Below, in pieces: positions 7,022-16,101 of a stretch of DNA of 64,000 nucleotides (within the stretch, counting starts at the first letter, position 1; each line of letters begins with the position of its first letter). The translations under genes and the position numbers were made by a program. Source of the stretch: Reddybacter sp041277045 (GTDB taxonomy: Bacteria > Pseudomonadota > Gammaproteobacteria > Pseudomonadales > Porticoccaceae); contig JBGFSY010000001.1 in the NCBI GenBank assembly GCA_041277045.1, forward strand, positions 1,426,001 through 1,490,000, given 5' to 3'. The notes below the pieces were generated by a model, which saw nothing but the letters and a program-made list of their open reading frames with translations, did no database searches and had not been told where the DNA came from.

Positions 7022-8950
7022 ATGGGAAAGATCATCAATATCGATAACGGTGGCACGCTCACCGATTTTTGCGTTATGGAGGGGGCTGATGTTCATTACG
7101 CAAAAACGCTAACCACGCCTTATGATTTGAGTAAGTGCTTTTTTGATGGCATCAGTAAAGTCTCCGAAAAAATCTACGGCCAAGAAGACGCTGCAAGGCT
7201 GTTGTTAGAAGCTGATTATGTAAGGTATTCCACGACCCAGGGAACGAATGCGATCGTAGAAAGAAAAGGCCCTCGGCTTGGACTGATTGCGAGTGCCGGT
7301 AGTGCCATCGATACGCTGACAGAATCGAGCTCGCAGCAGGAATTATTTACTTCCCTCGTCGGAGACAGAGTGGGGTATTTAGACACATCTCTTTCGGGAG
7401 AAGCGCTCGAAGTCGCGGTGATCAAAACCATTAACGAGGTGGTAACACAGGGTGCCGTGCGTGTGGTGATCAGCTTGGCGGAAGCTGATTTTGTTGCTTT
7501 GGAAAAACGCATCATTCGCATTGCCCAACGAAAATTCCCCTCCCACCTATTGGGTGCGGTGCCGGTTGTGGTCGCGAGTGGCCTGTCGGATGAAGCGGAT
7601 GTCAATCTTCGTACCTGGACGGCCTTGTTTAACGCCTTTCTACATCCCGCCATGGAGCGCTTTCTCTACAGTGCAGACCATCGCTTAAAAGCGGCAAAGT
7701 GCAATAACCCACTACTTATTTTCCGCAATGACGGGGGTACAGCCCGCGTTGCAAAAACCACTGCCATCAAGACCTATAGCTCTGGCCCCAGAGGGGGTAT
7801 GGAGGGCGTGAAAGCGCTGGCATCCCATTATGGCATCGATAAGATGTTGTCCTACGATGTGGGCGGCACCACGACGGATATCGGTCTTGTCGAAAACGGT
7901 GAAATTCAAAGTCATTACCGCGGTGAAGTGGAAGGCGTCAAAATTGCTTTCCCTCTGGCCAATATTGACAGCGTTGGTGTGGGCGGAAGCTCTGTCATTT
8001 CCGTTGAGAACAAGGTGATAAAAGTTGGCCCTGAGTCGGTGGGCGCCGCGCCGGGACCGGCCTGTTTTGGTTTGGGTGGGGCCAATGTAACGATTACGGA
8101 TATCGCCTTTTTGGCCGGTATCTTCTCGCCAGAGACTTTTTTCGGTGGTGAGTTAAACCTTGATCTCTCCAAGTCGAAAACCGTGGTTGAAGAGCAAATA
8201 GCCGGCCCGTTGGGGATCGATAATGAGCAGGCAATTCAGCAAATCATTGACGCCTGGGCGAGTAAGATTTCTTCTGGCATTCACGACTTTGCTGAAATTG
8301 ATGAGCAAACAACCTTTGCGGCCTTTGGTGGCGCTGGTGCTCTGTTGGCAACCACTCTGGCCGAAAAGGCGGGCATTAATAAAATCATTATCCCCGGTTT
8401 GGCCGCTGTATTTAGTGCCTGCGGTATCGGCTTTTCAGACCTGTCTCATGGGTATCGCAGTCAGTTGCCCGAGGGCAGTAGCGTTGCGTTGAAAACACTA
8501 GCGGAGCAGCTGGTTGAAAGAGCGCGAAGAGATATGTTCGCTGAAGGCGTGGATCTCTCCGAGTGTGAGTTCAGCTGGGAATTACTCGGTGATGAAGAGG
8601 GCGGCGGAGCCAAAGTGGCAGATGTTGATAGCTATGTCTTTCCCGCTGAACTGGCGTCGAGAAAAGACCTGTCTCTTGGTTTAAGTGTCGTTAAAAAAAT
8701 CAAACACTTTTCTTTTGCCCCGGTGGGTGATGAAAAGCAGCGTGATGCGGTCAGTGCAGGCACGCGAAACATTATGGTCAGCCCGGGAAACTGGCAGGAA
8801 GTGCCTGTTTACCGACTCGAAGATCAGGTGTCCGGTGCCACGGCGCAGGGGCCAGCAATTATTGAAGAAGAGTATTTCACCGGAAAAATCAATGAAAATT
8901 GGCAATTCCATATCTCGTCAAATCGTGACGTATTGATCGAGAAAAACTAA
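7022..8950 (+). CDS. Hydantoinase/oxoprolinase (HyuA-like) subunit, acetophenone-carboxylase alpha-like
   Basis: A 642-residue protein of the HyuA/oxoprolinase family, an actin-like ATPase fold. The first phosphate loop is near residues 8-15 (DNGGTLTD, where most relatives have DIGGTFTD), the second is DVGGTTTDIG near 281-290, and YSTTQGTNAIVERKGPR and GPRGGMEG are further family blocks. In ATP-dependent ketone carboxylases such subunits phosphorylate bicarbonate or the enol. It is the first of five genes matching apcABCDE in order and size (about 70 kDa expected for the alpha subunit). Start ATG 7022 has GGGAGAA just upstream. The assignment to a ketone carboxylase rests on context; the ketone is unknown. 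Confidence 0.78.
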   Translation: MGKIINIDNGGTLTDFCVMEGADVHYAKTLTTPYDLSKCFFDGISKVSEKIYGQEDAARLLLEADYVRYSTTQGTNAIVERKGPRLGLIASAGSAIDTLTESSSQQELFTSLVGDRVGYLDTSLSGEALEVAVIKTINEVVTQGAVRVVISLAEADFVALEKRIIRIAQRKFPSHLLGAVPVVVASGLSDEADVNLRTWTALFNAFLHPAMERFLYSADHRLKAAKCNNPLLIFRNDGGTARVAKTTAIKTYSSGPRGGMEGVKALASHYGIDKMLSYDVGGTTTDIGLVENGEIQSHYRGEVEGVKIAFPLANIDSVGVGGSSVISVENKVIKVGPESVGAAPGPACFGLGGANVTITDIAFLAGIFSPETFFGGELNLDLSKSKTVVEEQIAGPLGIDNEQAIQQIIDAWASKISSGIHDFAEIDEQTTFAAFGGAGALLATTLAEKAGINKIIIPGLAAVFSACGIGFSDLSHGYRSQLPEGSSVALKTLAEQLVERARRDMFAEGVDLSECEFSWELLGDEEGGGAKVADVDSYVFPAELASRKDLSLGLSVVKKIKHFSFAPVGDEKQRDAVSAGTRNIMVSPGNWQEVPVYRLEDQVSGATAQGPAIIEEEYFTGKINENWQFHISSNRDVLIEKN

Positions 8951-8960
8951 GGGGGCGCAT

Positions 8961-9359
8961 ATGAGAGTTAATATTACAGAGTACCTGACCATTGATTTGG
9001 ACAAGGAATTGTGGGAGTGCAGGGTGTGTGCGCAGAGCCTGGGCAATGCCAGAGACAACTACAAAAAGGGATTGTTGGTTTGCGATCGCAAGTTGTCAGA
9101 GGTTCACCCTCACCTCTTAGATCCGGATTTGTATGAATACACTTTTTGCCCGGATCCGAACTTTACGGCATTGATTGAATATTACTGCCCCTCCTGTGGA
9201 ACCATGGTCGAGACCGAGTACACCGTACCGGGACACCCGCTGGTGCATGACATTGAGCTGGATATCGATGATCTGAAAAAGAAGGCTGCCGTCTGGGGTG
9301 AGCCGGGACAAGCCGAGATTCCCGATTGGAATATGCCCAAGTCAGGCCACAGCCACTAA
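8961..9359 (+). CDS. Small zinc-site subunit, acetone/acetophenone carboxylase small-subunit-like
   Basis: A 132-residue protein with two Cys-x2-Cys pairs (C20-C23 in ECRVC and C76-C79 in CPSC) plus C41 and C63, so it probably binds zinc. The C-terminus is rich in acidic and His residues. Acetone carboxylase gamma and the 15-kDa beta subunit of acetophenone carboxylase are small proteins of this kind and lie at the same position next to HyuA-like genes. It is 10 bases after the upstream stop, with AAGGGGGC before ATG 8961, so it is co-transcribed. Its role would be structural or in channelling within the complex, by analogy. Confidence 0.7.
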   Translation: MRVNITEYLTIDLDKELWECRVCAQSLGNARDNYKKGLLVCDRKLSEVHPHLLDPDLYEYTFCPDPNFTALIEYYCPSCGTMVETEYTVPGHPLVHDIELDIDDLKKKAAVWGEPGQAEIPDWNMPKSGHSH

Positions 9360-9380
9360 ACCATATTGAGAATAGGTGAT

Positions 9381-11516
9381 ATGAAAAGAATTTCAGTAGA
9401 TATAGGTGGTACGTTTACCGACTGTTTTGTTGCCTGGGGTAAAAATTACGTTCAATCCAAGGCGCTGACAACCCATCACAACCTTGCCCTGGGGTTTAAT
9501 GAAGCACTTGAAGTGGCCTCTGCCGAGCTCGGCGTTGATACTCAGGAGTTGCTGTCGAGTGTTGATTCAGTGCGCTACTCCACAACCCTGGGTACCAATG
9601 CCCTGATTGAGCGCAACGGCCCGCGTATTGGGCTTTTAGTGACGGAAGGCTTTAGTAGTACCATTCCGATCTCAAGGGGTCGAGGTTACGGTGAGGGCTT
9701 GCCCTTCGAAGAGCAGCGGGATCTTACCCGTGCAAAAAGACCTGATCCCCTCGTGCCCATCCCGATGATTGCCACCGTGCGTGAGCGCGTGAGCTACTCG
9801 GGTGAAATCCTCATGGAACTCGACAAGGAAGACCTTGAGCACAAGATGAAATACCTGGTTGATCAGGGCGCTGAAACCATTGTCGTTATGCTCACCAACA
9901 GCGTTGTAAACCCGGAGAATGAGCTAAGGGTTCGGGAGTTATTTCTTGAAGAATATCCCGCTCACCTGCTGGGTGCTATTCCCATGTTGCTGTCGCACCA
10001 AGTGGCGGGTCGTAAGGGCGAATACACCCGCGCCACCTCAACGATTATCGATGGCTATCTGCACAACGTGATGTACCACGGCCTGGGCAGTCTTGAGCTA
10101 AACCTCAGAGCCAATGGCTATGATCGGCCGATGCAAATTAGCCACAACTCTGGCGGTATGGCGCAGCTCAATTCCACCGATGCCCTGCAGACAGTCCACT
10201 CCGGCCCGGTGGCGGGAATCGCGGCCTCTGATCACCTCTCGATAGAGGGCGGGTTGGGCAATGTTGTTGCGACTGACATGGGTGGTACCAGCTTTGATAT
10301 TGGTATCGTCACCGAGGGTGATCAAAAGTATTACGATTTCCACCCGGTTATTGACCGCTGGTTGGTGAGTGTGCCGATGGTGCATCTGGTAACACTCGGT
10401 GCCGGTGGTGGCTCGATAGCCAGTTATGACGAGATGCACGATTCGATAAAAATTGGCCCCAAGAGTGCCGGTTCTGACCCCGGTCCAGCCTGTTACGACC
10501 GCGGTGGAATGGAGCCCACGGTGACCGATGCCGATATGATTCTCGGCTACCTTGACCCAGAGAATTACGCCGCCGGTCGAATTAAGCTCAATGCTGATCG
10601 CGCTGAGATGGCGATAGAAGATAACCTGGAAGATCACTTCGATATCGAAGTGACCGATATTGCCAAGATGATCAAAGAAGCGGTTGACCATAATATGGCC
10701 AACGGTATTGCCACCGAGTTGCGATCGCGGGGGCATGACCCACAGGACTTTACCTTAATGGCTTATGGTGGCAATGGCCCGCTTCACAGCTGTGGTATTG
10801 CTAACGCCTTATCGGTTGATCGCGTATTGGCTCCGCCCTTTTCATCGGTCTTTTCTGCTCTGGGAGCCGGTAACGTCAACCAAATGCATATTCATGAGCA
10901 GTCAACCTATACCGTGCTTTACCACACCGGTAATAAGCATATTTTGACCGACTACGAAGAGCTTAATAACACCATTGAAGAGCTGGAGCAGCGCGGTAAA
11001 GATGATCTGCTGCGCCAGGGTATGAATGCTGACGATATTCAATATCGACTTGAATTCGATATGCGCTACGGTAATCAGCGGGTTGAAACAGCCGTTGTAG
11101 CGAAGAAAGCGCGGATTAACTCCCTGCACGATGTGCTTGAGCTGATTGGTGCTTTCCATGTGTCCTACGGCAGCCGCTTTGGTGAGGGTAGTCAGGCGAC
11201 GGAGTCCGGCGTAAGGATCAATACCATACGCGTGACCTCTTTTGTTGAACTCGACAAGGTTCACTTTGGCCATATCAAACCGGTTGCAGAGAAAAATTCT
11301 GTTGAACCCGTCGGTAGTCGCTTGTGTCACTTCGTCGGTATTGACGAAGCCGTTGATACACCGGTTTATGACGATAGCGCCTTAAAAGCAGGTTCCTATA
11401 TAGAAGGCCCGGCCCTCGTTACGACGAGTGCAACCACCTATTTGGTGGAATTCGGCTGGAGCTTCCATGCTTCAAACCATGGTGCCGTATGGTTTGACCG
11501 CTTAACTAAAAACTGA
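9381..11516 (+). CDS. Hydantoinase/oxoprolinase (HyuA-like) subunit, acetophenone-carboxylase gamma-like
   Basis: A second, larger HyuA-type protein (711 residues from ATG 9381; an in-frame TTG at 9366 is less likely). It has the canonical first loop VDIGGTFTD at the N-terminus, YSTTLGTNALIERNGPR, HSGPVAGIAA, the second loop TDMGGTSFDIG and GAGGGSIA, all typical of the family. ATP-dependent activation in concert with the HyuB-like protein encoded downstream is expected. Having two non-identical HyuA paralogues in one operon separates this cluster from simple hydantoinases and 5-oxoprolinases, and fits the two HyuA-like subunits of acetophenone carboxylase. It follows the small-subunit gene by 21 bases. 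Confidence 0.8.
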   Translation: MKRISVDIGGTFTDCFVAWGKNYVQSKALTTHHNLALGFNEALEVASAELGVDTQELLSSVDSVRYSTTLGTNALIERNGPRIGLLVTEGFSSTIPISRGRGYGEGLPFEEQRDLTRAKRPDPLVPIPMIATVRERVSYSGEILMELDKEDLEHKMKYLVDQGAETIVVMLTNSVVNPENELRVRELFLEEYPAHLLGAIPMLLSHQVAGRKGEYTRATSTIIDGYLHNVMYHGLGSLELNLRANGYDRPMQISHNSGGMAQLNSTDALQTVHSGPVAGIAASDHLSIEGGLGNVVATDMGGTSFDIGIVTEGDQKYYDFHPVIDRWLVSVPMVHLVTLGAGGGSIASYDEMHDSIKIGPKSAGSDPGPACYDRGGMEPTVTDADMILGYLDPENYAAGRIKLNADRAEMAIEDNLEDHFDIEVTDIAKMIKEAVDHNMANGIATELRSRGHDPQDFTLMAYGGNGPLHSCGIANALSVDRVLAPPFSSVFSALGAGNVNQMHIHEQSTYTVLYHTGNKHILTDYEELNNTIEELEQRGKDDLLRQGMNADDIQYRLEFDMRYGNQRVETAVVAKKARINSLHDVLELIGAFHVSYGSRFGEGSQATESGVRINTIRVTSFVELDKVHFGHIKPVAEKNSVEPVGSRLCHFVGIDEAVDTPVYDDSALKAGSYIEGPALVTTSATTYLVEFGWSFHASNHGAVWFDRLTKN

Positions 11517-11530
11517 ACAGCCAATGCAGG

Positions 11531-11551
11531 GGGGAGGTAAAGACCTCTCCC
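11531..11551 (+). promoter_or_regulatory. Intercistronic hairpin in the ketone-carboxylase operon
   Basis: GGGGAGGT (11531-11538) pairs with ACCTCTCC (11543-11550) around a 4-base loop, with one G:T pair. It lies in the only sizeable gap (97 bases) inside the five-subunit group, and no T-tract follows. It could protect the upstream mRNA or adjust subunit ratios. Confidence 0.5.
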
Positions 11552-11613
11552 GCAACTAAACCTGTATTTGTGGTGAGTATTTGCCACAGAGTGTTTAAAC
11601 AGAGGACTCGCTG

Positions 11614-13893
11614 ATGAGCAGCCAGACAGAAAATAGTCAATTAGAAAGTTTGAATGAAGATGATCGTAAATTGTACGAAGAGTTTCTCGTAGACAACCAG
11701 CTTTTTTATGGGCCCGACCCTGAAATCATGTCGGATCACACTTTATCCCCGCGATCTAAGCTTGAAGAAAAAATCTTCGCCACCGACCCCGATATGCAAA
11801 AGATTAACCTGGTTCGCGGCCGTCTCAACTCAGCCCTGGAAGAATCTTTCAATATGGTTGAGCAAATGGGTGTTGCGCCGGGTGCCAAGTGGGGTGACCT
11901 CGTGACGGCCATCTTTACCGCCAATGGTGATTTGTCACAGGTCGCTCCTCACGGCATTGTCGTGTTCGCAGCAGTTTGTCACTATCCCATTAAATTCATT
12001 CGTAAATATTGGGAAAGCGAGCCATCGGTTGGTATTAAAGAGGGCGATGGTTTTATCCATAACGACTCCCGTTACGGCAATATTCACAATACTGATCAGA
12101 GCATGATCATGCCTATTTTTTATGAGGGTGAGTTGATCTGCTGGTTGGGTTCAACCATTCATGAAGGTGAAAATGGTGCGATTGAGCCAGGTGGTATGCC
12201 ATCGATAGCGGAAAGCCGCTTTGATGAAGGCCTGAAAATGTGTCCTTTCAAGATTGTTGAAAACTTTGAGATTAAACGCGATCTGGTGAATTTCCTGCAA
12301 AATTCTGTACGGGATCCCAAGCTTCAGTTGGCCGATATCAAAGTTAAATTACACTCGGTACTCCGTCTTAGAGACCGTGTGTTGGCCATTATCGAAGAGT
12401 TTGGTAAAGACTACCTGATTGCCACGATGCGCGGTACGTTGGAAGACACTGAAAAAGAAGTACGCAAGCGTGTGGCGGAACTTCCCAACGGTACGACGCG
12501 GGTGAATACCTGGATTGATGATGACTTGCGCGAACACATCCTCGCCAAAGTACCTATCAATATTACGGTTAAAGATGACCAGATGACCCTCGACCTTCGA
12601 GGTGCCTCACCGGAATTGATGAATCGCTCAACGAATATGAGTGCGGGTTCAATGAAGACCTCATTGCTGAGTAACCTCGTCTTATTCTGCTGGCCCGATT
12701 TGCCGAAAAACCAGGCGGTGTTAAGCCCTGTCGACGTGCTGACAGATGAAAATTCTATGGTGAATTCTTCGCCTGAAGCACCCAATGCAATGAGTTTGCT
12801 GCCTATTTTCCAGTGCTTTACCTTGCCCTCAACGGTCTATGCAAAACTTTCCTATTGCATGCCCAAGCGCTATGCGGCTGTTAACGCCAACCACTATAAC
12901 CAGCCAGCTACCTTTGTTTATGGGGGTTTGACGCAGCATCAGGAAGTCACCGGTAACTTCTGTGCGGATATTAATGGCAACGGTAGTGGTGCCCGCGAAA
13001 ACTCGGATGGCGAACACTCGCTATCGCCTGTTTTCGGTTATATGACGGATACCGGCGAGATGGAGTTGGCTGAGGAGGAGCTGCCTTTCGTACGCCTGGT
13101 TTCTCAGCAAATTGCAAAAGACAGGGTCGGTGCGGGTAAATACCGCTCCGGCATGGGCTATGAGCAAATCAGCACGGTGAATGAAAGTGATGAGTTTGGC
13201 TTTATGTCCGGGCAAAGCGGGGCCAAACACCCCAGTGCTTACGGCCTGTTTGGTGGTTACGGAAGCCCGGCGTATCCCCTGGCAAAAATCAAGAAGATCA
13301 ACATTCTCGATACCTTGAAAAAGGATCCCCAAAGCTTCAAGTTCAGCATGGTTGACCTGATGAACGAGCAAGCCTACGAGGGCGGTGAGTACTCGGCGCA
13401 GTCGGCACTGAATTTCGAAATCTGCAATCAGGGCGAAATTTACATGATTTGCCAGGGTGCCGGTGGCGGTTATGGCGACGTTCTGGAGCGGCAGACGGCA
13501 CTCATCATGAAAGATATCGAAGAAAATTTGATATCTGCTGACTACGCAAGGCAGCTCTATAAAATTGTCTTTGACGAAGAAAAGCTCATTGTCGATGAAG
13601 AGGCTACCGTGAAGCTGCGTCAAGATGAGCGCAAAGCGAGAATCAAGCGCGGGATTCCCTATGACCAGTTTGTCGCCGATTGGGTCAAGGATGAGCCGGC
13701 CGAAGGCCTGCCCTATTTTGGTAGCTGGGATGACAGCACAAAGATTATTGCCAGCCCTCCAGGCGATGAGCGCTATGTCATGGAGGCAAATGATATAAAG
13801 GGCGTGATGATGAGCAATCCCAAGGACAGGAAAATTAAAGATCTTGAAGCCCAGATTGCTGCCTTAGAAGAAAAAGTCAGCGCAGGCCAATAA
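11614..13893 (+). CDS. Hydantoinase B/oxoprolinase (HyuB-like) subunit, acetophenone-carboxylase delta-like
   Basis: A 759-residue HyuB-family protein. It keeps the family's central block around residues 138-165 (DGFIHNDSRYGNIHNTDQ, where others have F-x-x-N-D-P-Y-x-G-x-x-H-x-x-D), followed by GSTIHEGENGAIEPGGMP, and the late glycine-rich QGAGGGYGDVLER. In relatives this subunit holds the active site that uses the phosphorylated substrate made by HyuA. It ends with a short coiled coil (IKDLEAQIAALEEKV) that I do not associate with plain HyuB. Start ATG 11614 follows AGAGGACTC. Its stop is one base before the next start, so the next gene is translationally coupled. Confidence 0.8.
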   Translation: MSSQTENSQLESLNEDDRKLYEEFLVDNQLFYGPDPEIMSDHTLSPRSKLEEKIFATDPDMQKINLVRGRLNSALEESFNMVEQMGVAPGAKWGDLVTAIFTANGDLSQVAPHGIVVFAAVCHYPIKFIRKYWESEPSVGIKEGDGFIHNDSRYGNIHNTDQSMIMPIFYEGELICWLGSTIHEGENGAIEPGGMPSIAESRFDEGLKMCPFKIVENFEIKRDLVNFLQNSVRDPKLQLADIKVKLHSVLRLRDRVLAIIEEFGKDYLIATMRGTLEDTEKEVRKRVAELPNGTTRVNTWIDDDLREHILAKVPINITVKDDQMTLDLRGASPELMNRSTNMSAGSMKTSLLSNLVLFCWPDLPKNQAVLSPVDVLTDENSMVNSSPEAPNAMSLLPIFQCFTLPSTVYAKLSYCMPKRYAAVNANHYNQPATFVYGGLTQHQEVTGNFCADINGNGSGARENSDGEHSLSPVFGYMTDTGEMELAEEELPFVRLVSQQIAKDRVGAGKYRSGMGYEQISTVNESDEFGFMSGQSGAKHPSAYGLFGGYGSPAYPLAKIKKINILDTLKKDPQSFKFSMVDLMNEQAYEGGEYSAQSALNFEICNQGEIYMICQGAGGGYGDVLERQTALIMKDIEENLISADYARQLYKIVFDEEKLIVDEEATVKLRQDERKARIKRGIPYDQFVADWVKDEPAEGLPYFGSWDDSTKIIASPPGDERYVMEANDIKGVMMSNPKDRKIKDLEAQIAALEEKVSAGQ

Positions 13894-13894
13894 T

Positions 13895-14749
13895 ATGGAG
13901 TTGGCAAGTTATTTTTCTGATATTTCCAGTTCGAGAAATCCTGTTTGGGTGGATGGGCTGGATTACAGCAGAGCCGTGTTAAACCAGGGCAAGGCCTTGC
14001 CCTGGAGTGATACGGCCGCGCTTGTCGCCTTTTTTCAGAAACAGCAGCAGTTGCTGCGTTCAGATATTGTGATGATCGATCTGTTCGATTTTTTTCAGGT
14101 ATGGACGCAAAGTCGGCCTGAACTCGTTCAGGCTATGGCAAAAAAGAGCCGACTTAATTACCCACTGAAAGTCCTGTTGGAAGACGCCGCTGCCATTGAT
14201 CAGTTGCGAGACTTCTTCAAGGCTATGGCCTCGGTTAAAGGTAGCGAGCCATTGATTATCAAGCTGGCCTCCCCAAAACTGTGGATGGGGCAGGCCTTTT
14301 CGCTGGCGCACCAGGGCGAAAGCCCTGATGTTGGGTGGAAGGACGCGGAAAGAGCTGCGCTGTATATTGCCGGCTTTCTTCGCGCATTTGGTGACACGGG
14401 AATAGACGGTTTGCTGATTGTCGACCAGGAAGGTGAGGGGCCAGCCAATGCCGATGAGCTGGCGAGTTATCAATCCTTGTTAAATGTTGCTGAGCACTTT
14501 CGCTGGTCTGCCGGTTTGTATAACCCCGGTGTGGATTTTAGTGTCGCTGATAATTCCCTGGGATGTATTGTCACTGACAGGCCGCTAGAAAGCGCTTGTA
14601 CTGGGATCATTCCAGATCAATTCTGGTCATCCAGTGAGCCGCCAGGCTTACCATCAGCAGACTTTTACTATATTTCGGTGCCGGAGCAGACTGAACCTGA
14701 GCGGGTTTTGTCGAGCTTGCAATATGCTCGCGATAGTAGGCCCGAGTAG
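13895..14749 (+). CDS. Uncharacterised fifth subunit candidate of the ketone carboxylase (epsilon-like)
   Basis: A 284-residue cytoplasmic protein without signal peptide or membrane segment. I do not recognise a catalytic motif. Alternating hydrophobic strands (IVMIDLFDFF, LIIKLAS, GLLIVDQ) and helices suggest an alpha/beta barrel, perhaps like the UroD/MetE class. Its start follows the HyuB-like stop after one base, which shows strict co-expression. By position and mass (about 31 kDa) it matches the fifth, roughly 34-kDa subunit ApcE that acetophenone carboxylase needs for activity. The match rests on synteny, not on a seen alignment. Confidence 0.55.
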   Translation: MELASYFSDISSSRNPVWVDGLDYSRAVLNQGKALPWSDTAALVAFFQKQQQLLRSDIVMIDLFDFFQVWTQSRPELVQAMAKKSRLNYPLKVLLEDAAAIDQLRDFFKAMASVKGSEPLIIKLASPKLWMGQAFSLAHQGESPDVGWKDAERAALYIAGFLRAFGDTGIDGLLIVDQEGEGPANADELASYQSLLNVAEHFRWSAGLYNPGVDFSVADNSLGCIVTDRPLESACTGIIPDQFWSSSEPPGLPSADFYYISVPEQTEPERVLSSLQYARDSRPE

Positions 14750-14901
14750 TAGCCTTTTTGCAAAGGTAGGGCCGTTTTTAGCTTCAGTTCTTGAGTAAGC
14801 CTAGACGAACCCAGTGCGCTCCCCGGTACAGGGTGCTTGAACGCAATTTCAGATCCGTGGGTGGAATCAGGTGATCCTTCAATATTAAAGAGAGAGTAAA
14901 C

Positions 14902-16083
14902 GTGGAAAAAGAAATTATTCTTGCCGGTGGCATGCGAACCCCCTTTGGTGATTATGGCAAATCCTTAAAAGATATCATCGGTACCGATCTTGCGACCCAT
15001 GCTGCTTCGGCTTGTCTGGATGATCTCAATTTGTCCCCGAGTGAAGTTGATCATTTGGTTTTGGGCAATGTCTTGCCGGTTGACCAGGGCGGCTATTTCG
15101 CCAGCCGAGTGGTAGCTTTGGAATGTGGTTTGCCCACAGAAAGTCGTGCTTTGAATGTATCCCGTGCCTGTGGCTCCGGGTCTCAGGCCATTATTTCTGC
15201 GACCGAGCAAATCATGACGGGGCATTCGAAAATTGCTTTGGCCGGTGGCTACGAAAATTTTTCACGCGCACCCTATGTCAGTACTGATACCCGTTGGGGT
15301 GGCATGCGTGGCCCGGTGCAGATGATAGACACGCTGGATTATGCTTACCGAGACCCCTTCGATTTACAGCTGATGGGTGATACCGCTGAAAATTTGGCAG
15401 ACGACTTCTCCTACAATCGAGAAGATATGGATGCCTGGGCGTTAATGAGCCAGCAGCGAGCGGCTGCCGCAATTGAAAGTGGGTTTTTGGCAAAGCAGAT
15501 TGCACCTATCGAGGTTCCCGAGCGAAAAGGTACGCGTCTGTTTGCCGTTGATGAATACCCCCGGCAAACCAGTCTGGAAAAACTAGGTTCATTGAAGCCT
15601 GTTTTCCGCGGGCAGGGAAAAGTTACGGCTGGTAATGCCAGTGGTGTCACCGATGGTGCCGCATTTGTTCTGGTTGCAGATCGTCAGGCGGCTGAAGCGG
15701 CAGGGATTAAACCAAGAGCGCGCATCGTCGATTGGTCTGTGGTTGGCGTAGAGCCTCGTATTATGGGCTGCGGCCCGGTCCCTGCCATAGCCGACCTGCT
15801 AAAACGCAATGATTTAAAGGCTGGTGATATAGATTACTACGAAATCAACGAAGCCTTTGCCGCCGTGAATTTACACGCTGAAGCGCAACTGGGAATTCCG
15901 CGAGAGATTACCAACTTGTACGGTGGCGGCATTTCAATTGGCCATCCACCGGGTGCGACCGGTGTGCGCATGACCATCACTGCCATGCAGCATCTGGATG
16001 AAACTGAGGGTCGGTATGCGATCATTAGCATGTGTCTGGGCGGTGGACAGGGTATGGCGACGTTGATTGAGCGAGTGAGTTAA
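14902..16083 (+). CDS. Acetyl-CoA acyltransferase (thiolase family), last gene of the ketone-carboxylase operon
   Basis: A 393-residue thiolase. The nucleophile is Cys90 in SRACGSGSQ, the catalytic His348 is in IGHPPGATG and the proton-donor Cys378 is in CLGGGQG, so the active site is complete. Start GTG 14902 has AAAGAGAGAG upstream. In the ketone carboxylation pathway a beta-ketoacyl-CoA formed from the beta-keto acid would be split here with CoA to acetyl-CoA and a shorter acyl-CoA. A gap of 152 bases after the fifth gene contains no clear terminator, so read-through is likely. A role in ordinary beta-oxidation remains possible. Confidence 0.88.
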   Translation: MEKEIILAGGMRTPFGDYGKSLKDIIGTDLATHAASACLDDLNLSPSEVDHLVLGNVLPVDQGGYFASRVVALECGLPTESRALNVSRACGSGSQAIISATEQIMTGHSKIALAGGYENFSRAPYVSTDTRWGGMRGPVQMIDTLDYAYRDPFDLQLMGDTAENLADDFSYNREDMDAWALMSQQRAAAAIESGFLAKQIAPIEVPERKGTRLFAVDEYPRQTSLEKLGSLKPVFRGQGKVTAGNASGVTDGAAFVLVADRQAAEAAGIKPRARIVDWSVVGVEPRIMGCGPVPAIADLLKRNDLKAGDIDYYEINEAFAAVNLHAEAQLGIPREITNLYGGGISIGHPPGATGVRMTITAMQHLDETEGRYAIISMCLGGGQGMATLIERVS

Positions 16084-16101
16084 AGGTTCCTCAGCTCCTG
16101 G

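Noticed and set aside
10098..10736. 212-codon frame antisense to the second HyuA-like gene
   Set aside because: Shadow of a strongly conserved gene; His/Arg-rich and without motifs.
13021..13623. Long open frame (200 codons) antisense to the HyuB-like gene
   Set aside because: Lies fully inside a well-supported gene, and its composition is that of a mirror frame.
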